Shown one piece after another: positions 30,904 through 39,486 of a stretch of 40,862 bases of DNA. The translations under genes were made by a program, and so were the position numbers. The notes below the pieces were generated by a model that saw only the letters and a program-made list of their open reading frames with translations, ran no database searches and was not told the DNA's origin. Source of the stretch: Gammaproteobacteria bacterium (GTDB taxonomy: Bacteria; Pseudomonadota; Gammaproteobacteria; Ga0077536); contig JACPPA010000005.1 of NCBI GenBank assembly GCA_016191285.1, positions 1 to 40,862 on the forward strand. The letters run 5' to 3'. Numbering within the stretch: position 1 is the first letter of the stretch; the number at the start of each line of letters is the position of its first letter.

Positions 30904-33582
30904 ATGAACCAGGCGCACTCCCCAACCACCTTACCGGCAACGCCTCCCGATGCCGATCCCAACGAGACCCAAGAATGGCTTGACTCGCTCGACGCCGTAG
31001 TCCGCGACAACGGTAGCGAACGCGCGCAATTTCTGATGCATCAACTCGAAGAGCGCATGCGCGACATCAGTGTTAAGGCGCCGATGCAGCCGTACTCCGC
31101 GTACCGCAATACCATTCCGCTCGATCGTCAAGGGCCGTATCCGGGTGATTTGATTCTTGAAGAGCGGCTGACGTCGATTATTCGTTGGAATGCCTTGGCG
31201 ATGGTCGTGCGCGCGAATCAAGCCTCGGCCGATCTCGGTGGACATATCGCGAGTTATGCGTCCGCGGCAGAAATTTTCGAAATGGGATTTAATCATTTCT
31301 TCCGCGCGGGCACCGAAACCCATGGTGGCGATCTGGTGTATTTCCAACCCCACTCCGCGCCCGGCGTTTACGCGCGCGCCTTTCTTGAAGGGCGCTTGAG
31401 CGAGCGGCAACTCGCGAACTATCGACAAGAGGTCAGCGGCGATGGACTCTGCTCCTATCCGCATCCGTGGCTGATGCCGGATTTCTGGCAGTTTCCGACC
31501 GGTTCGATGGGCTTGGGCCCGATCAGCGCTATCTATCAGGCGCGCTTCCTGCGCTACCTTCGCGATCGCGGTTTGGCGGATACCGATGCGCGTCACGTGT
31601 GGGGCGTCTTTGGCGATGGCGAAATGGATGAGCCGGAATCCATCGCGGGCCTCACGCTGGCCGCGCGCGAGAATCTCGATAACTTGACGTTCATCATCAA
31701 CTGTAATTTGCAGCGGCTCGATGGTCCGGTGCGCGGGAACGGGCAAATCATTCAAGAACTCGAAGCACTGTTCACCGGCGCCGGCTGGAATGTCATCAAG
31801 GTCTTGTGGGGATCGGATTGGGATGCGCTGTTCCAACGCGATACCCAGCACACGCTGTTACGGATCTTCGCCGCGACCCCAGACGGCGAATATCAAACCT
31901 TGGGCGCGAAGGATGGCAGTTATAACCTGGCTAATTTCTTTCAGCAGGATCCCGAGCTCGCTAAACTCGTTGCGCATATGTCGGAGGCCGAGATTGATGC
32001 GCTGCGCCGTGGCGGACACGATTTCCGGAAACTCTACGCCGCGTTTGCGGCCGCCAAGGTGCATCGCGGACAACCCACCGTGATTCTGGCCAAAACCAAA
32101 AAGGGCTTTGGGATGGGCGGCACAAGCGAATCGCGCATGACCGCGCATCAGGCGAAGAAGCTCGATGTCGAGGCGCTGCTCGCCTTCCGTGATCGTTTTC
32201 ATTTGCCGCTGTCGGACGCCGATGTCGAAGCGCTGCGCTTCTATCGACCACCCGAGGACTCGCGCGAACTGCGGTACTTGAAAGAGCGGCGCGCGGCACT
32301 CGGCGGATTTGTGCCGGCCCGTCGGCGTGACGCGCCGGTGCTTAGCGTCCCGCCATTGGCGCAGTACGCAAGCTTCGCGCTCGCGGCGGATAATAAGGAA
32401 ATGTCGACCACCATGGCGGTGGTGCGCATGTTAAGCGCGCTCTTGCGTGACAAGGAGCTCGGGCCACGCGTGGTGCCGATTGTCGCCGATGAAGCGCGGA
32501 CTTTCGGGATGGCTAATTTATTTCGACAGGTCGGCATCTATTCATCGGTCGGCCAAACCTATGAACCGGAAGACGCCGGGTCGATGCTCTACTACCGGGA
32601 AGTCAAAGATGGCCAATTACTGGAAGAAGGGATCACCGAGGCCGGTGCGCTGTCGTCCTGGGTCGCGGCCGCTACGTCGTACAGTGTCAATGGCTTGCCG
32701 CTGCTGCCGTTCTACATCTACTACTCGATGTTTGGCTTCCAACGCGTGGGGGATTTGATCTGGGCTGCGGCGGATCAGCGTGCGCGTGGATTTTTACTCG
32801 GGGCGACTGCCGGTCGCACTACGCTGGGCGGTGAAGGCCTTCAGCATCAGGATGGATCGAGTCATCTCGTCGCCGCGACCGTGCCGAACTGTCGCGCCTA
32901 TGACCCCGCCTTCGCCCATGAACTGGCGATCATCTTGGATCACGGCATGCGCCGCCTGTTGGAAGCGCAGCATGATGAGTTCTACTACGTGACCGTCATG
33001 AACGAGAATTATGCGCAGCCTTCATTACCCGCCGGGGTGGAAGCGGCGATCGTGCGCGGTATGTATTGTTATCGGCCGGCGACAAGCAACGCCCAAGTAC
33101 GACTTCTCGGGTCCGGCACGATCTTGCGCGAGGTGATCGCGGCCGCTGAACTGTTGCAACGCGATTGGCAGATCGAATCGGAGATCTGGAGTGTCACGAG
33201 TTTCACCGAACTCGCACGCGAGGCACGCGAAACGCAACGCTGGAATCGACTTCATCCGCAAGCGTCGCGACGTTTAAGTCATGTCGAAGAATGTCTGCAC
33301 GGCCTACTTCCCATCGTTGCCGCGACGGATTATGTCGCGGCCTATCCGCAGTTAATCGCAGCCTATGTCGCGGCGCCGTTTCACGCGCTCGGCACGGACG
33401 GCTTTGGGCGCAGCGATACGCGCCAGGCGTTGCGGAAGTTCTTTGAAGTAGATCGCCATCAGATCGTCATCGGCGCCTTGCATGCTTTGGCCGGAACTGG
33501 GACGGTGGCCGCCACCGTTGTCGGGCAAGCGATCGCGCGTTATGGCATCGATGTGACATTGGCCGCGCCGTGGGATCGTTGA
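30904..33582 (+). CDS. aceE: pyruvate dehydrogenase E1, homodimeric AceE type
   Basis: 892 residues, very close to the 887 of E. coli AceE. The thiamine diphosphate motif is GVFGDGEMDEPES (about 235) through INCNLQRLDGPVRGN. Other family blocks are YFQPHSAPGVYARAFLEGRL, FPTGSMGLGPISAIYQARFL, and, in the pyrimidine-binding half, GEGLQHQDGSSHL. It decarboxylates pyruvate and passes acetyl groups to a lipoyl-E2. No aceF or lpd lies next to it in this window, so E2/E3 must be encoded elsewhere or this is a second, orphan E1. The frame is intact and starts at ATG 30904 with a weak ribosome site. Confidence 0.9.
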   Translation: MNQAHSPTTLPATPPDADPNETQEWLDSLDAVVRDNGSERAQFLMHQLEERMRDISVKAPMQPYSAYRNTIPLDRQGPYPGDLILEERLTSIIRWNALAMVVRANQASADLGGHIASYASAAEIFEMGFNHFFRAGTETHGGDLVYFQPHSAPGVYARAFLEGRLSERQLANYRQEVSGDGLCSYPHPWLMPDFWQFPTGSMGLGPISAIYQARFLRYLRDRGLADTDARHVWGVFGDGEMDEPESIAGLTLAARENLDNLTFIINCNLQRLDGPVRGNGQIIQELEALFTGAGWNVIKVLWGSDWDALFQRDTQHTLLRIFAATPDGEYQTLGAKDGSYNLANFFQQDPELAKLVAHMSEAEIDALRRGGHDFRKLYAAFAAAKVHRGQPTVILAKTKKGFGMGGTSESRMTAHQAKKLDVEALLAFRDRFHLPLSDADVEALRFYRPPEDSRELRYLKERRAALGGFVPARRRDAPVLSVPPLAQYASFALAADNKEMSTTMAVVRMLSALLRDKELGPRVVPIVADEARTFGMANLFRQVGIYSSVGQTYEPEDAGSMLYYREVKDGQLLEEGITEAGALSSWVAAATSYSVNGLPLLPFYIYYSMFGFQRVGDLIWAAADQRARGFLLGATAGRTTLGGEGLQHQDGSSHLVAATVPNCRAYDPAFAHELAIILDHGMRRLLEAQHDEFYYVTVMNENYAQPSLPAGVEAAIVRGMYCYRPATSNAQVRLLGSGTILREVIAAAELLQRDWQIESEIWSVTSFTELAREARETQRWNRLHPQASRRLSHVEECLHGLLPIVAATDYVAAYPQLIAAYVAAPFHALGTDGFGRSDTRQALRKFFEVDRHQIVIGALHALAGTGTVAATVVGQAIARYGIDVTLAAPWDR

Positions 33583-33598
33583 CCCTATAGGCCACTAA

Positions 33599-33690
33599 AG
33601 ATTCGCGGATAAATCCGCTCCCACAATTGCTGGAGAATTACTGCCTGTGGGAGCTGCCTGTGGGAGCCGCTTTAGCGGCGAATCTTTATT
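33599..33690. repeat. REP cluster with a two-unit 13-bp repeat
   Basis: An inverted ATTCGCGGATAAATCCGCTC unit (33600) is followed by TGTGGGAGCTGCC at 33646 and TGTGGGAGCCGCT at 33659, whose end forms the palindrome GCCGCTTTAGCGGC. The two 13-base units repeat the left REP arm, an early version of the 15-unit array at 13556. Confidence 0.85.
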
Positions 33691-33778
33691 AAAGCGCTAG
33701 CCGAACTCCGCTCGGGGATTCGCGCTCCCTCGCGCGCTTGCTACACTGGAGGCCACCACTTCCCACGCGAGTCACGTC

Positions 33779-34780
33779 ATGTTGAAAACACCGCTCTGCA
33801 AGTTGCTCGGCATCGACTACCCCATTTTCTCGGTGGGGATGGGCGTGAATATATCAGGTCCCGAACTCACGGCCGCGGTTTCGAATGCTGGCGGCTGCGG
33901 CGTATTGGGCAGTGGCGGATTGCCAGCGCCCGTGATGCGCGAACAAATCCGAGCCTTACGCGCGCTCACCACCAAACCCTTCGGCGTCAACATCATCATG
34001 CCGATGATGAAGGAAGGCCAAATTGAAGTCGCCATCGAGGAGCGCGTGCCGTTTATCGTGCTGTTCTGGGGCGATCCGGCGCCGTATATCGCCGACGCGC
34101 ATCGCGCCGGGGTCAAGATCTTTATCCAAGTGGGCTCCGTCGAGGAAGGGCTGGAAGCCGCGGCGAAAGGGGTGGATGCGATCATCGCGCAGGGCATCGA
34201 AGCCGGCGGTCACGTAAAAAGCAAAACCTCGCTGTCGACGATCGTGCCGACCCTCGCCGATAAATTATGCCCGCTGCCCGTCCTCGCCGCGGGCGGGATC
34301 GCTAACGGCCGTGGGATCGCGGCCGCGCTCAGTCTTGGCGCACAAGGCGTGTCGCTCGGCACGCGATTTTTGGCCACCACCGAAGCGCGCGTGGTCCAAG
34401 CCTACAAGGACATGCTGGTCAGCGCGCGCGCCGAAGATACGGTCTACACGCGCTTATTCGATGTCGGCTGGGAGGATGCCGAACATCGCGTGTTGCGAAA
34501 TCGCGAATATAACGAGTGGGAAGCCGCCGGCAGCGCCGCGCCGGGCCACCGCGTAGGCGAAGGCACCACCATCGGTCAAATCGAAATGTTTGGCAGTGTC
34601 GTCGACATTCCCAAATATTCGGTGCTGCCACCGCTCATAGGGTATCGTGGGGATCTCCAACAAGCGGCGCTTTACGCCGGAGAATCGGTGCGTTTGATCG
34701 ATGACATCAAGCCCGCCGCGCAAGTGGTGCGCGACCTGGTGCGCGAAACCGAGGCGGTGCTCGCTGAATTGCGCGCCTAA
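33779..34780 (+). CDS. nitronate monooxygenase / NMO-like FMN enzyme
   Basis: 333 residues from ATG 33779. Diagnostic blocks: PIFSVGMGVNISGPELTAAV, SNAGGCGVLGSGGLP, TTKPFGVNIIMP, IAQGIEAGGHVKSKTSL and the FMN-phosphate site VLAAGGIANGRGIAAALSLG with VSLGTRFLATTEA. The family oxidises alkyl nitronates to carbonyls and nitrite, and some members are NADH:quinone reductases or enoyl reductase-like; which applies here is not clear. Confidence 0.85.
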   Translation: MLKTPLCKLLGIDYPIFSVGMGVNISGPELTAAVSNAGGCGVLGSGGLPAPVMREQIRALRALTTKPFGVNIIMPMMKEGQIEVAIEERVPFIVLFWGDPAPYIADAHRAGVKIFIQVGSVEEGLEAAAKGVDAIIAQGIEAGGHVKSKTSLSTIVPTLADKLCPLPVLAAGGIANGRGIAAALSLGAQGVSLGTRFLATTEARVVQAYKDMLVSARAEDTVYTRLFDVGWEDAEHRVLRNREYNEWEAAGSAAPGHRVGEGTTIGQIEMFGSVVDIPKYSVLPPLIGYRGDLQQAALYAGESVRLIDDIKPAAQVVRDLVRETEAVLAELRA

Positions 34781-34781
34781 A

Positions 34782-34810
34782 TTCGCCGCTAAAGCGGCTC
34801 CCACAGGGAT
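34782..34810 (-). repeat. REP unit after nitronate monooxygenase
   Basis: TTCGCCGCTAAAGCGGCTCC CACA, two bases after the stop codon. Confidence 0.85.
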
Positions 34811-34819
34811 CTCTTATCG

Positions 34820-34906
34820 CTCTGGTGGAGCAGCTTTAGCTGCGAATCTTGATGCGCCGCCCGGATAATTCAGCGCCCTTTATAAACTGGCGCGCGCTTA
34901 CTCCAT
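34820..34906 (-). repeat. duplicated copy of enoyl-CoA hydratase 3' end plus REP
   Basis: Copies the segment 34924-35011 at a period of 104 bases: a REP (GAGCAGCTTTAGCTGCGAATC), then a stretch containing TCAGCGCCCTTTATAAACTG and GCGCGCGCTTACTCCAT. On the minus strand this still encodes VYKGR and the TGA. Differences are mostly single bases. It is a non-functional tail duplicate lying downstream of the hydratase gene. Confidence 0.8.
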
Positions 34907-34923
34907 ACCAGAAGCAGTCCCCG

Positions 34924-34955
34924 CTCTGGTGGGAGCCGCTTTAGCGGCGAATCTT
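34924..34955 (+). repeat. REP unit next to enoyl-CoA hydratase 3' end
   Basis: TGGGAGCCGCTTTAGCGGCG AAT, part of the second copy of the 104-base duplication. Confidence 0.85.
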
Positions 34956-34975
34956 CACGCGCCCGCCCGGGTAAA

Positions 34976-35773
34976 TCAGCGCCCCTTATAAACTGGCGCG
35001 CGCTTCTCCATGAAGGCGCGCGGCCCTTCTTTCGCGTCTTCAGTCAGGAACACCGGTGCGGAGATCTCCGCTTCGAGTTGTAGCGCATCAAATTCGGGCT
35101 TGCCGAGACAGGCTTTGGCGGAGCGCCTAATCGCTTTGACCGCGAGCGGGCCATTGGCCGCGATCTTGTTGGCGATTTCCATGGCTTTGGCCAACACATC
35201 GTCGACGACATAATTGAGAAACCCAAATCCTAGCGCTTCGTCGGCGGTGATCAGATCACCGGTCAACAACAGCTCCATCGCCTTCGCGTAGGGCAGCTGC
35301 ACCGGTAGCCGCACGCTCGAACCACCCGCCGGAAAGATTGCCCACTTCACTTCTTGCACGCCGAATTTCGCGGCGGGCACCGCGACGCGGATATCCGTGC
35401 CTTGCACAATCTCCATGCCGCCCGCGATGGCGTGCCCGTTGATGGCGGCGATGATGGGCTTCTCGGGATCAAAGTCACGCAAGAGTGCGCGACGCGCAAG
35501 ACCGCGGTCGGCGAGCACCCGTTCGTCCCATTCGTTTTCCGCCTTACGCGCGCCGGAATAGAGCGGGATCAGTTGCCCCAGATCGGCACCGGCACAGAAG
35601 CAGCTGCCGGTGCCGGTCAGAATGGCGACCCGCACGCGGTCATCATCGCGCACCGCCACCCACGCATCGGCCAATCGCGCCGCGACTTCCGGATTGAGCG
35701 CATTGCGCGCCTCCGGCCGATTAAGCGTGATAACCGCGATGTGCCCATTCACCGTGTAGTTGACTACTGCCAT
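34976..35773 (-). CDS. enoyl-CoA hydratase/isomerase family protein
   Basis: 265 residues; GAGGAGG precedes ATG 35773. Crotonase signatures: TLNRPEARNALNPE, GTGSCFCAGADLGQL (oxyanion-hole loop), INGHAIAGGMEIVQGTDIRV, and KFGVQEVKWAIFPAGGSSVR, in which the usual catalytic glutamate position is occupied by the QEVK glutamate. It hydrates or isomerises 2-enoyl-CoAs. The last 35 bases are duplicated downstream with a REP. Confidence 0.9.
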   Translation of the reverse strand: MAVVNYTVNGHIAVITLNRPEARNALNPEVAARLADAWVAVRDDDRVRVAILTGTGSCFCAGADLGQLIPLYSGARKAENEWDERVLADRGLARRALLRDFDPEKPIIAAINGHAIAGGMEIVQGTDIRVAVPAAKFGVQEVKWAIFPAGGSSVRLPVQLPYAKAMELLLTGDLITADEALGFGFLNYVVDDVLAKAMEIANKIAANGPLAVKAIRRSAKACLGKPEFDALQLEAEISAPVFLTEDAKEGPRAFMEKRAPVYKGR

Positions 35774-35931
35774 AAAACCTCCTCGCCCTGAGTGTTGGTG
35801 ATGGCTGGATCATGCGGTCCGATTACCCGGTAAGCAACTTATGAACTCGGCTTGGGCGCAAGCCTCTATCCACCACTGCTGTTCCCTTCTATGCTCGCGG
35901 CTTCAATCGTACCTTACGTGGAGGGAAAGCG

Positions 35932-36585
35932 ATGGACGTCATAGAAGCAATGGAGACCTTAAATGCCTGCCGGCATTACAAGAAAGATCCGGTGTCCGAT
36001 CAGCTGGTGGCCAAGGTACTGAACAGCGCGCGCTGGGCCGCGACCGGCAGTAACAACCAGCCCGTCACCTATGTGGTCGTGCGCGATGCGGCTAAGCGGC
36101 GCGCCATCCATGATCTTTATCAACCGATTTGGGATATGGTGATCAAGAAATACGCGAGTGGCGAAATTAAATCCGGCTTCGCACCGAAATTCCTAGCCAA
36201 TGTGGATCACTTCGCACGCCATCTAGCGGATGTGCCGGTCATGATTGTCGTGTGTGCCCGATGGCAGGACTTGACGGCGCTCGATAGCAACCTCGGTCGC
36301 ACCGTACTAACGCCGGGCTCGTCGATCTACCCCGCGGTCCAAAACATCATGCTGGCCGCGCGGAGTGAAGGGCTGGGCACCGTGTTGACCACGCTCCTGG
36401 TCTTGTCGGAGAACGAGATCAAACGTCTGCTCAATATTCCCGATGAACTCGCCACTGCGGCTGTCATCACGCTCGGCTGGCCAGAAAAGCCGTTTCCGAA
36501 GAAGCTTAGACGTAAGCCGCTTGGTGAAGTCGCGTTCTTGGATAGCTATGGCGCTACGTTACCTGAGGCTGGGAAATACGCTTAA
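35932..36585 (+). CDS. nitroreductase family protein
   Basis: 217 residues; GGAGGGAAAG precedes ATG 35932. The FMN-binding start is ETLNACRHYKKDPVSDQLVA followed by LNSARWAATGSNNQPVTYVV. The C-terminal signature is NIMLAARSEGLGTVLTTLLV and LGWPEKPF. It probably reduces nitro compounds or other electron acceptors using NAD(P)H. A second nitroreductase lies at 38117. Confidence 0.88.
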   Translation: MDVIEAMETLNACRHYKKDPVSDQLVAKVLNSARWAATGSNNQPVTYVVVRDAAKRRAIHDLYQPIWDMVIKKYASGEIKSGFAPKFLANVDHFARHLADVPVMIVVCARWQDLTALDSNLGRTVLTPGSSIYPAVQNIMLAARSEGLGTVLTTLLVLSENEIKRLLNIPDELATAAVITLGWPEKPFPKKLRRKPLGEVAFLDSYGATLPEAGKYA

Positions 36586-36700
36586 GTTCAGCGTTACAAC
36601 TCGTTCGCGGGCGACGGTCTGGATTGCTTCGCTGCGCTGACAACGACAGCGGTCCAGGCTAATCGAAATTTACCCCAGGAGCCGCGTTGTGGGCCCATTA

Positions 36701-36764
36701 GGTGGAAGCGGCTTTAGCCGCGAATGAGCTTCCAACGAAGATTCGCCGCTGAAGCGGCTCCCAC
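36701..36764. repeat. REP pair (BIME)
   Basis: GGTGGAAGCGGCTTTAGCCG followed by inverted ATTCGCCGCTGAAGCGGCTC CCAC, between the nitroreductase and cytochrome genes. Confidence 0.85.
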
Positions 36765-36782
36765 ATGAGGTTCACAACAACC

Positions 36783-37151
36783 TCAAGGCGGCAGCCCCGC
36801 TGTCCACAGCGCTTCGCCATGACATTGTGCGCAGCGGCGTACCGGACCGCTCTTGAAGCCAGCATCGCGCATCTTGGTGTGACAATCGCGGCAGAAAGTA
36901 TGAAAATCGCGCTCGATCGTGCGCGCCAATTCGGGCCGGATCTTGTGGCAGAAATAGCAGGAATCGCGACCGGTCTTGTCAAAGAAATTGTGATGACAGG
37001 TCGCGCATTTCACCGCGCCGTGATCGTGATGATCGAAATTAATCGTGAGCAGCGGCCGCGCCAACACTAACCGGTCGCGCCAGTACAGCAGCACTGCCGC
37101 CGCAGTGACTGCGAGTACGGCTGACCCTATAAGCAGGGTTCGATAACGCAC
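36783..37151 (-). CDS. tetraheme c-type cytochrome, c3/NapC-like fold
   Basis: 122 residues from GTG 37151 with an N-terminal membrane anchor or signal (LLIGSAVLAVTAAAVLLYW). Four heme-attachment motifs are present: CATCH (C49-H53), CYFCH (C65-H69), CRDCH (C87-H91) and CAQCH (C107-H111), and further histidines can serve as distal ligands (FDHHDHG, DFH). It overlaps the membrane protein gene upstream by 25 bases. The pair looks like a quinol- or membrane-linked electron-transfer module that moves electrons to the periplasm. Confidence 0.88.
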   Translation of the reverse strand: MRYRTLLIGSAVLAVTAAAVLLYWRDRLVLARPLLTINFDHHDHGAVKCATCHHNFFDKTGRDSCYFCHKIRPELARTIERDFHTFCRDCHTKMRDAGFKSGPVRRCAQCHGEALWTAGLPP

Positions 37152-38014
37152 GGCTTATCCATGATGGGCGAGGGCACGATCGCTTGCAGGCCGCCGTACA
37201 ACATCGACGCCGCCAACCAAGTGAGGGCGACGGCCATGGCCAAGCGCCGACTTCGCCCGTCGATGGCGGCGTGCGTACTGGCAACCGCGATCGACTCGGT
37301 GCTCATTGCCGGCAGCGCTCGATACCGAAAAAGTAAACTCAACAGCGTTGGGAACGCGACCAGCCAGATAAGCGCTCCCTGTTTGCCCACGCCTGAAAAG
37401 TAATAGCCCGCGCCCAGGAAGTGCCACGTCATGCACGCCACCGCCATCAGCGACAGCGCGGCATGCCAATTGCGCCAACCGCGATACGTCCACGCCAGCT
37501 GCTCGCGAAATTTCGACGTTAAAATCAAACCAAGAAACAGCACGCTCGCCACCAGTCCGGCGAGCATCGGCGCCGACGCCGAAAGTTTCAAATACTCGAT
37601 GACTCGTTCTTCCAACACCACCAGGCCCGCGATGTGCACGGCGACTAGGGCGAGTGCGACATAACTGACATGACGATGAACGGCTTGTATCAACCGCAAG
37701 AACGGCGTTTCTCGATGCTGACGCACCCACCAGCGTGCGCTCAGCAACGGTAGCAGTGCAAGCCCGGCGCCGGCCATCACGCCGACTGCCATCAGCGTAT
37801 CCCACCAGAAATCGATGCCGCGTGGAATGCGATACACAACGACGGCCGCGATCGGCGCTGCCGTATACAACAGCAGACTCGCAAACCAACGTTGTTCAAG
37901 CCGCGAATATTCGATCCTATCGCCCGCCTTGATTACTCGCATACCTACCGCATCCAGTATCGTTCTTACTGAGTTTATCCCACGCTTCCGCGGGTCGTGG
38001 TCAACAATCGGCAC
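37127..38014 (-). CDS. b-type cytochrome / ferric-reductase-like membrane protein
   Basis: Up to 295 residues; the first in-frame start is GTG 38014, but the ATG at 37942 (25 codons in) has a better site, giving about 271 residues. Six or so membrane helices are visible. Two pairs of histidines in the HRHVSYVALALVAVHIAG and WRNWHAALSLMAVACMTWH helices fit two b-hemes, as in ferric reductase-like/cytochrome b domains. It is co-transcribed with the overlapping tetraheme cytochrome. No NADPH or molybdopterin partner is adjacent. Confidence 0.78.
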   Translation of the reverse strand: MPIVDHDPRKRGINSVRTILDAVGMRVIKAGDRIEYSRLEQRWFASLLLYTAAPIAAVVVYRIPRGIDFWWDTLMAVGVMAGAGLALLPLLSARWWVRQHRETPFLRLIQAVHRHVSYVALALVAVHIAGLVVLEERVIEYLKLSASAPMLAGLVASVLFLGLILTSKFREQLAWTYRGWRNWHAALSLMAVACMTWHFLGAGYYFSGVGKQGALIWLVAFPTLLSLLFRYRALPAMSTESIAVASTHAAIDGRSRRLAMAVALTWLAASMLYGGLQAIVPSPIMDKPCVIEPCL

Positions 38015-38116
38015 CAGAGCTGCACGCCCGCGATGTCTTAGGCGATACTACTGGCACTTCACCATCAATCGCACGCCATGCATCCGTGCGCTTAATACTA
38101 CGAAAGGCACCTACCC

Positions 38117-38743
38117 ATGGGATTTTCCGAACTCGCGCGTAGCCGTCACAGCGTGCGCCGCTATACGCCTAATCTCTCGATTAGCGACGCGGAGCTGACC
38201 GCGATTTTCACCGACGTTCGTTCATCGCCAAGTTCATTCAATCTACAACATTGGCGCTTCGTGGTGGTCCGCGACCAGGCGCGCAAACAGACGTTGCGCA
38301 ATCTCGCGTTTGGTCAACAACAGGTCGAGGATTGTGCGGCCGTGATCCTAGTCTGCGGCCGACTCGACGCCTATGCCGATGTCGCGCGGATCTATGCCGA
38401 CGCGCCAGCGGAAATGCGCGACAAATATGTGCCGATGATTCCAGGGGTCTATCAAAACAACGTCAGCTTGCAGCGCGAAGAAGCCGTCCGCTCGAGCGCG
38501 CTGGCGGCCATGACGCTCATGTATGCGGCAAAAGATCGTGGTTGGGATACGGGGCCGATGATCGGCTTCGATGCGGCGAAAGTCGGCGCCTTGCTTGAAC
38601 TCGATGCGAACACGATACCGGTGATGATGATAACGCTCGGCAAAGCGCTAAACGGCGCGCAGCCGGCGCGGCTCTATCGGCGCCCGCTCGCTGAAATCGT
38701 CCGCCGCGAGACTTTGACGGGTCCAAGCTTGGACGCCGGCTAG
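38117..38743 (+). CDS. nitroreductase family protein
   Basis: 208 residues from ATG 38117. Start FSELARSRHSVRRYTPNLSI, then SPSSFNLQHWRFVVVRDQAR as the FMN-binding region, and a C-terminal MTLMYAAKDRGWDTGPMIGF and LGKALNGAQPARLYRRPL. Resembles the YodC/MhqN-like branch. The gene is followed four bases later by the small membrane protein, so they are likely one operon. Confidence 0.88.
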   Translation: MGFSELARSRHSVRRYTPNLSISDAELTAIFTDVRSSPSSFNLQHWRFVVVRDQARKQTLRNLAFGQQQVEDCAAVILVCGRLDAYADVARIYADAPAEMRDKYVPMIPGVYQNNVSLQREEAVRSSALAAMTLMYAAKDRGWDTGPMIGFDAAKVGALLELDANTIPVMMITLGKALNGAQPARLYRRPLAEIVRRETLTGPSLDAG

Positions 38744-38747
38744 GCCC

Positions 38748-39053
38748 GTGACGACGATAAGGGCGATCCTCGGTCGCCGCACGCGAAATTATTTACTGGT
38801 GGCGATTGTCGGCTGGCTGGTGTTTATCGCGGCCGTGTTAATCCCTGCGATCGCGCCGATTATCATGATTGGCGCCTTCGTCGCCGTTGTCGGCGCGATG
38901 CTCGGTCTCATTCTTGGGATCCGTTGCCCGCGTTGCGGCGCGCGGCTACTGCAGTTGGGACTCGCCGAAGTCTGGGCGCCGCTGCACGCCCAGCGGATCG
39001 CACACTGCCCGCGTTGTCAGCTCGACGTCAATGATGAGTCTAATCGCCGCTAA
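38748..39053 (+). CDS. small membrane protein with zinc ribbon
   Basis: 101 residues from GTG 38748. Two closely spaced hydrophobic helices (LLVAIVGWLVFIAAVLIPAI and IIMIGAFVAVVGAMLGLILG) precede a CPRCG...CPRC zinc ribbon at the C-terminus. No family recognised; a metal-binding adaptor is possible. The overlap-like spacing with the nitroreductase suggests a functional link. Confidence 0.65.
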   Translation: MTTIRAILGRRTRNYLLVAIVGWLVFIAAVLIPAIAPIIMIGAFVAVVGAMLGLILGIRCPRCGARLLQLGLAEVWAPLHAQRIAHCPRCQLDVNDESNRR

Positions 39054-39486
39054 GCACGGCGCCACGATTATTTGGTCGTTGCCTTACGACAGACGCTGAT
39101 CGTCGAATGCATACCGCGTCACACCTCTAAACCTGCCGAAATGCGTCGGGTATTGCCGCACAAAACTTAACAGCCGCGCGTTGCACAGCAATTCACGCGC
39201 GCAGTCATTACTAGGTCGTTGATTCACTTCGTCTCGCGTTCCGATCCGGAATTTGTTGCCACGTTCTTCTTATGCCTGATCGTGCACGAAGCGCCACACC
39301 CGGCACGCCTGTTGCTCCTCTTACATCAGCTTTGTCATTGGGAGGAGACGTAGGCGACGAAACACGGATTGCTTCGTATTCGCTCGCAATGACGGAAAAA
39401 TTGAGGCACTGACTCTCAAATGCCCCGGCGCATGATGGTTTTTGACGCCTGAATAGCAGCATCTAAAATTCCTGGAGTTTTTGTTA
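39054..39486. other. 433-bp gap with a dispersed palindrome
   Basis: No gene was recognised. The part 39326-39403 holds TCATTGGGAGGAGACG and, 40 bases on, TTCGCTCGCAATGACGG, an inverted pair resembling the widespread GTCATTGCGAGGAGC-type bacterial palindrome. The last 30 bases carry the ribosome site of the next gene. Confidence 0.6.
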
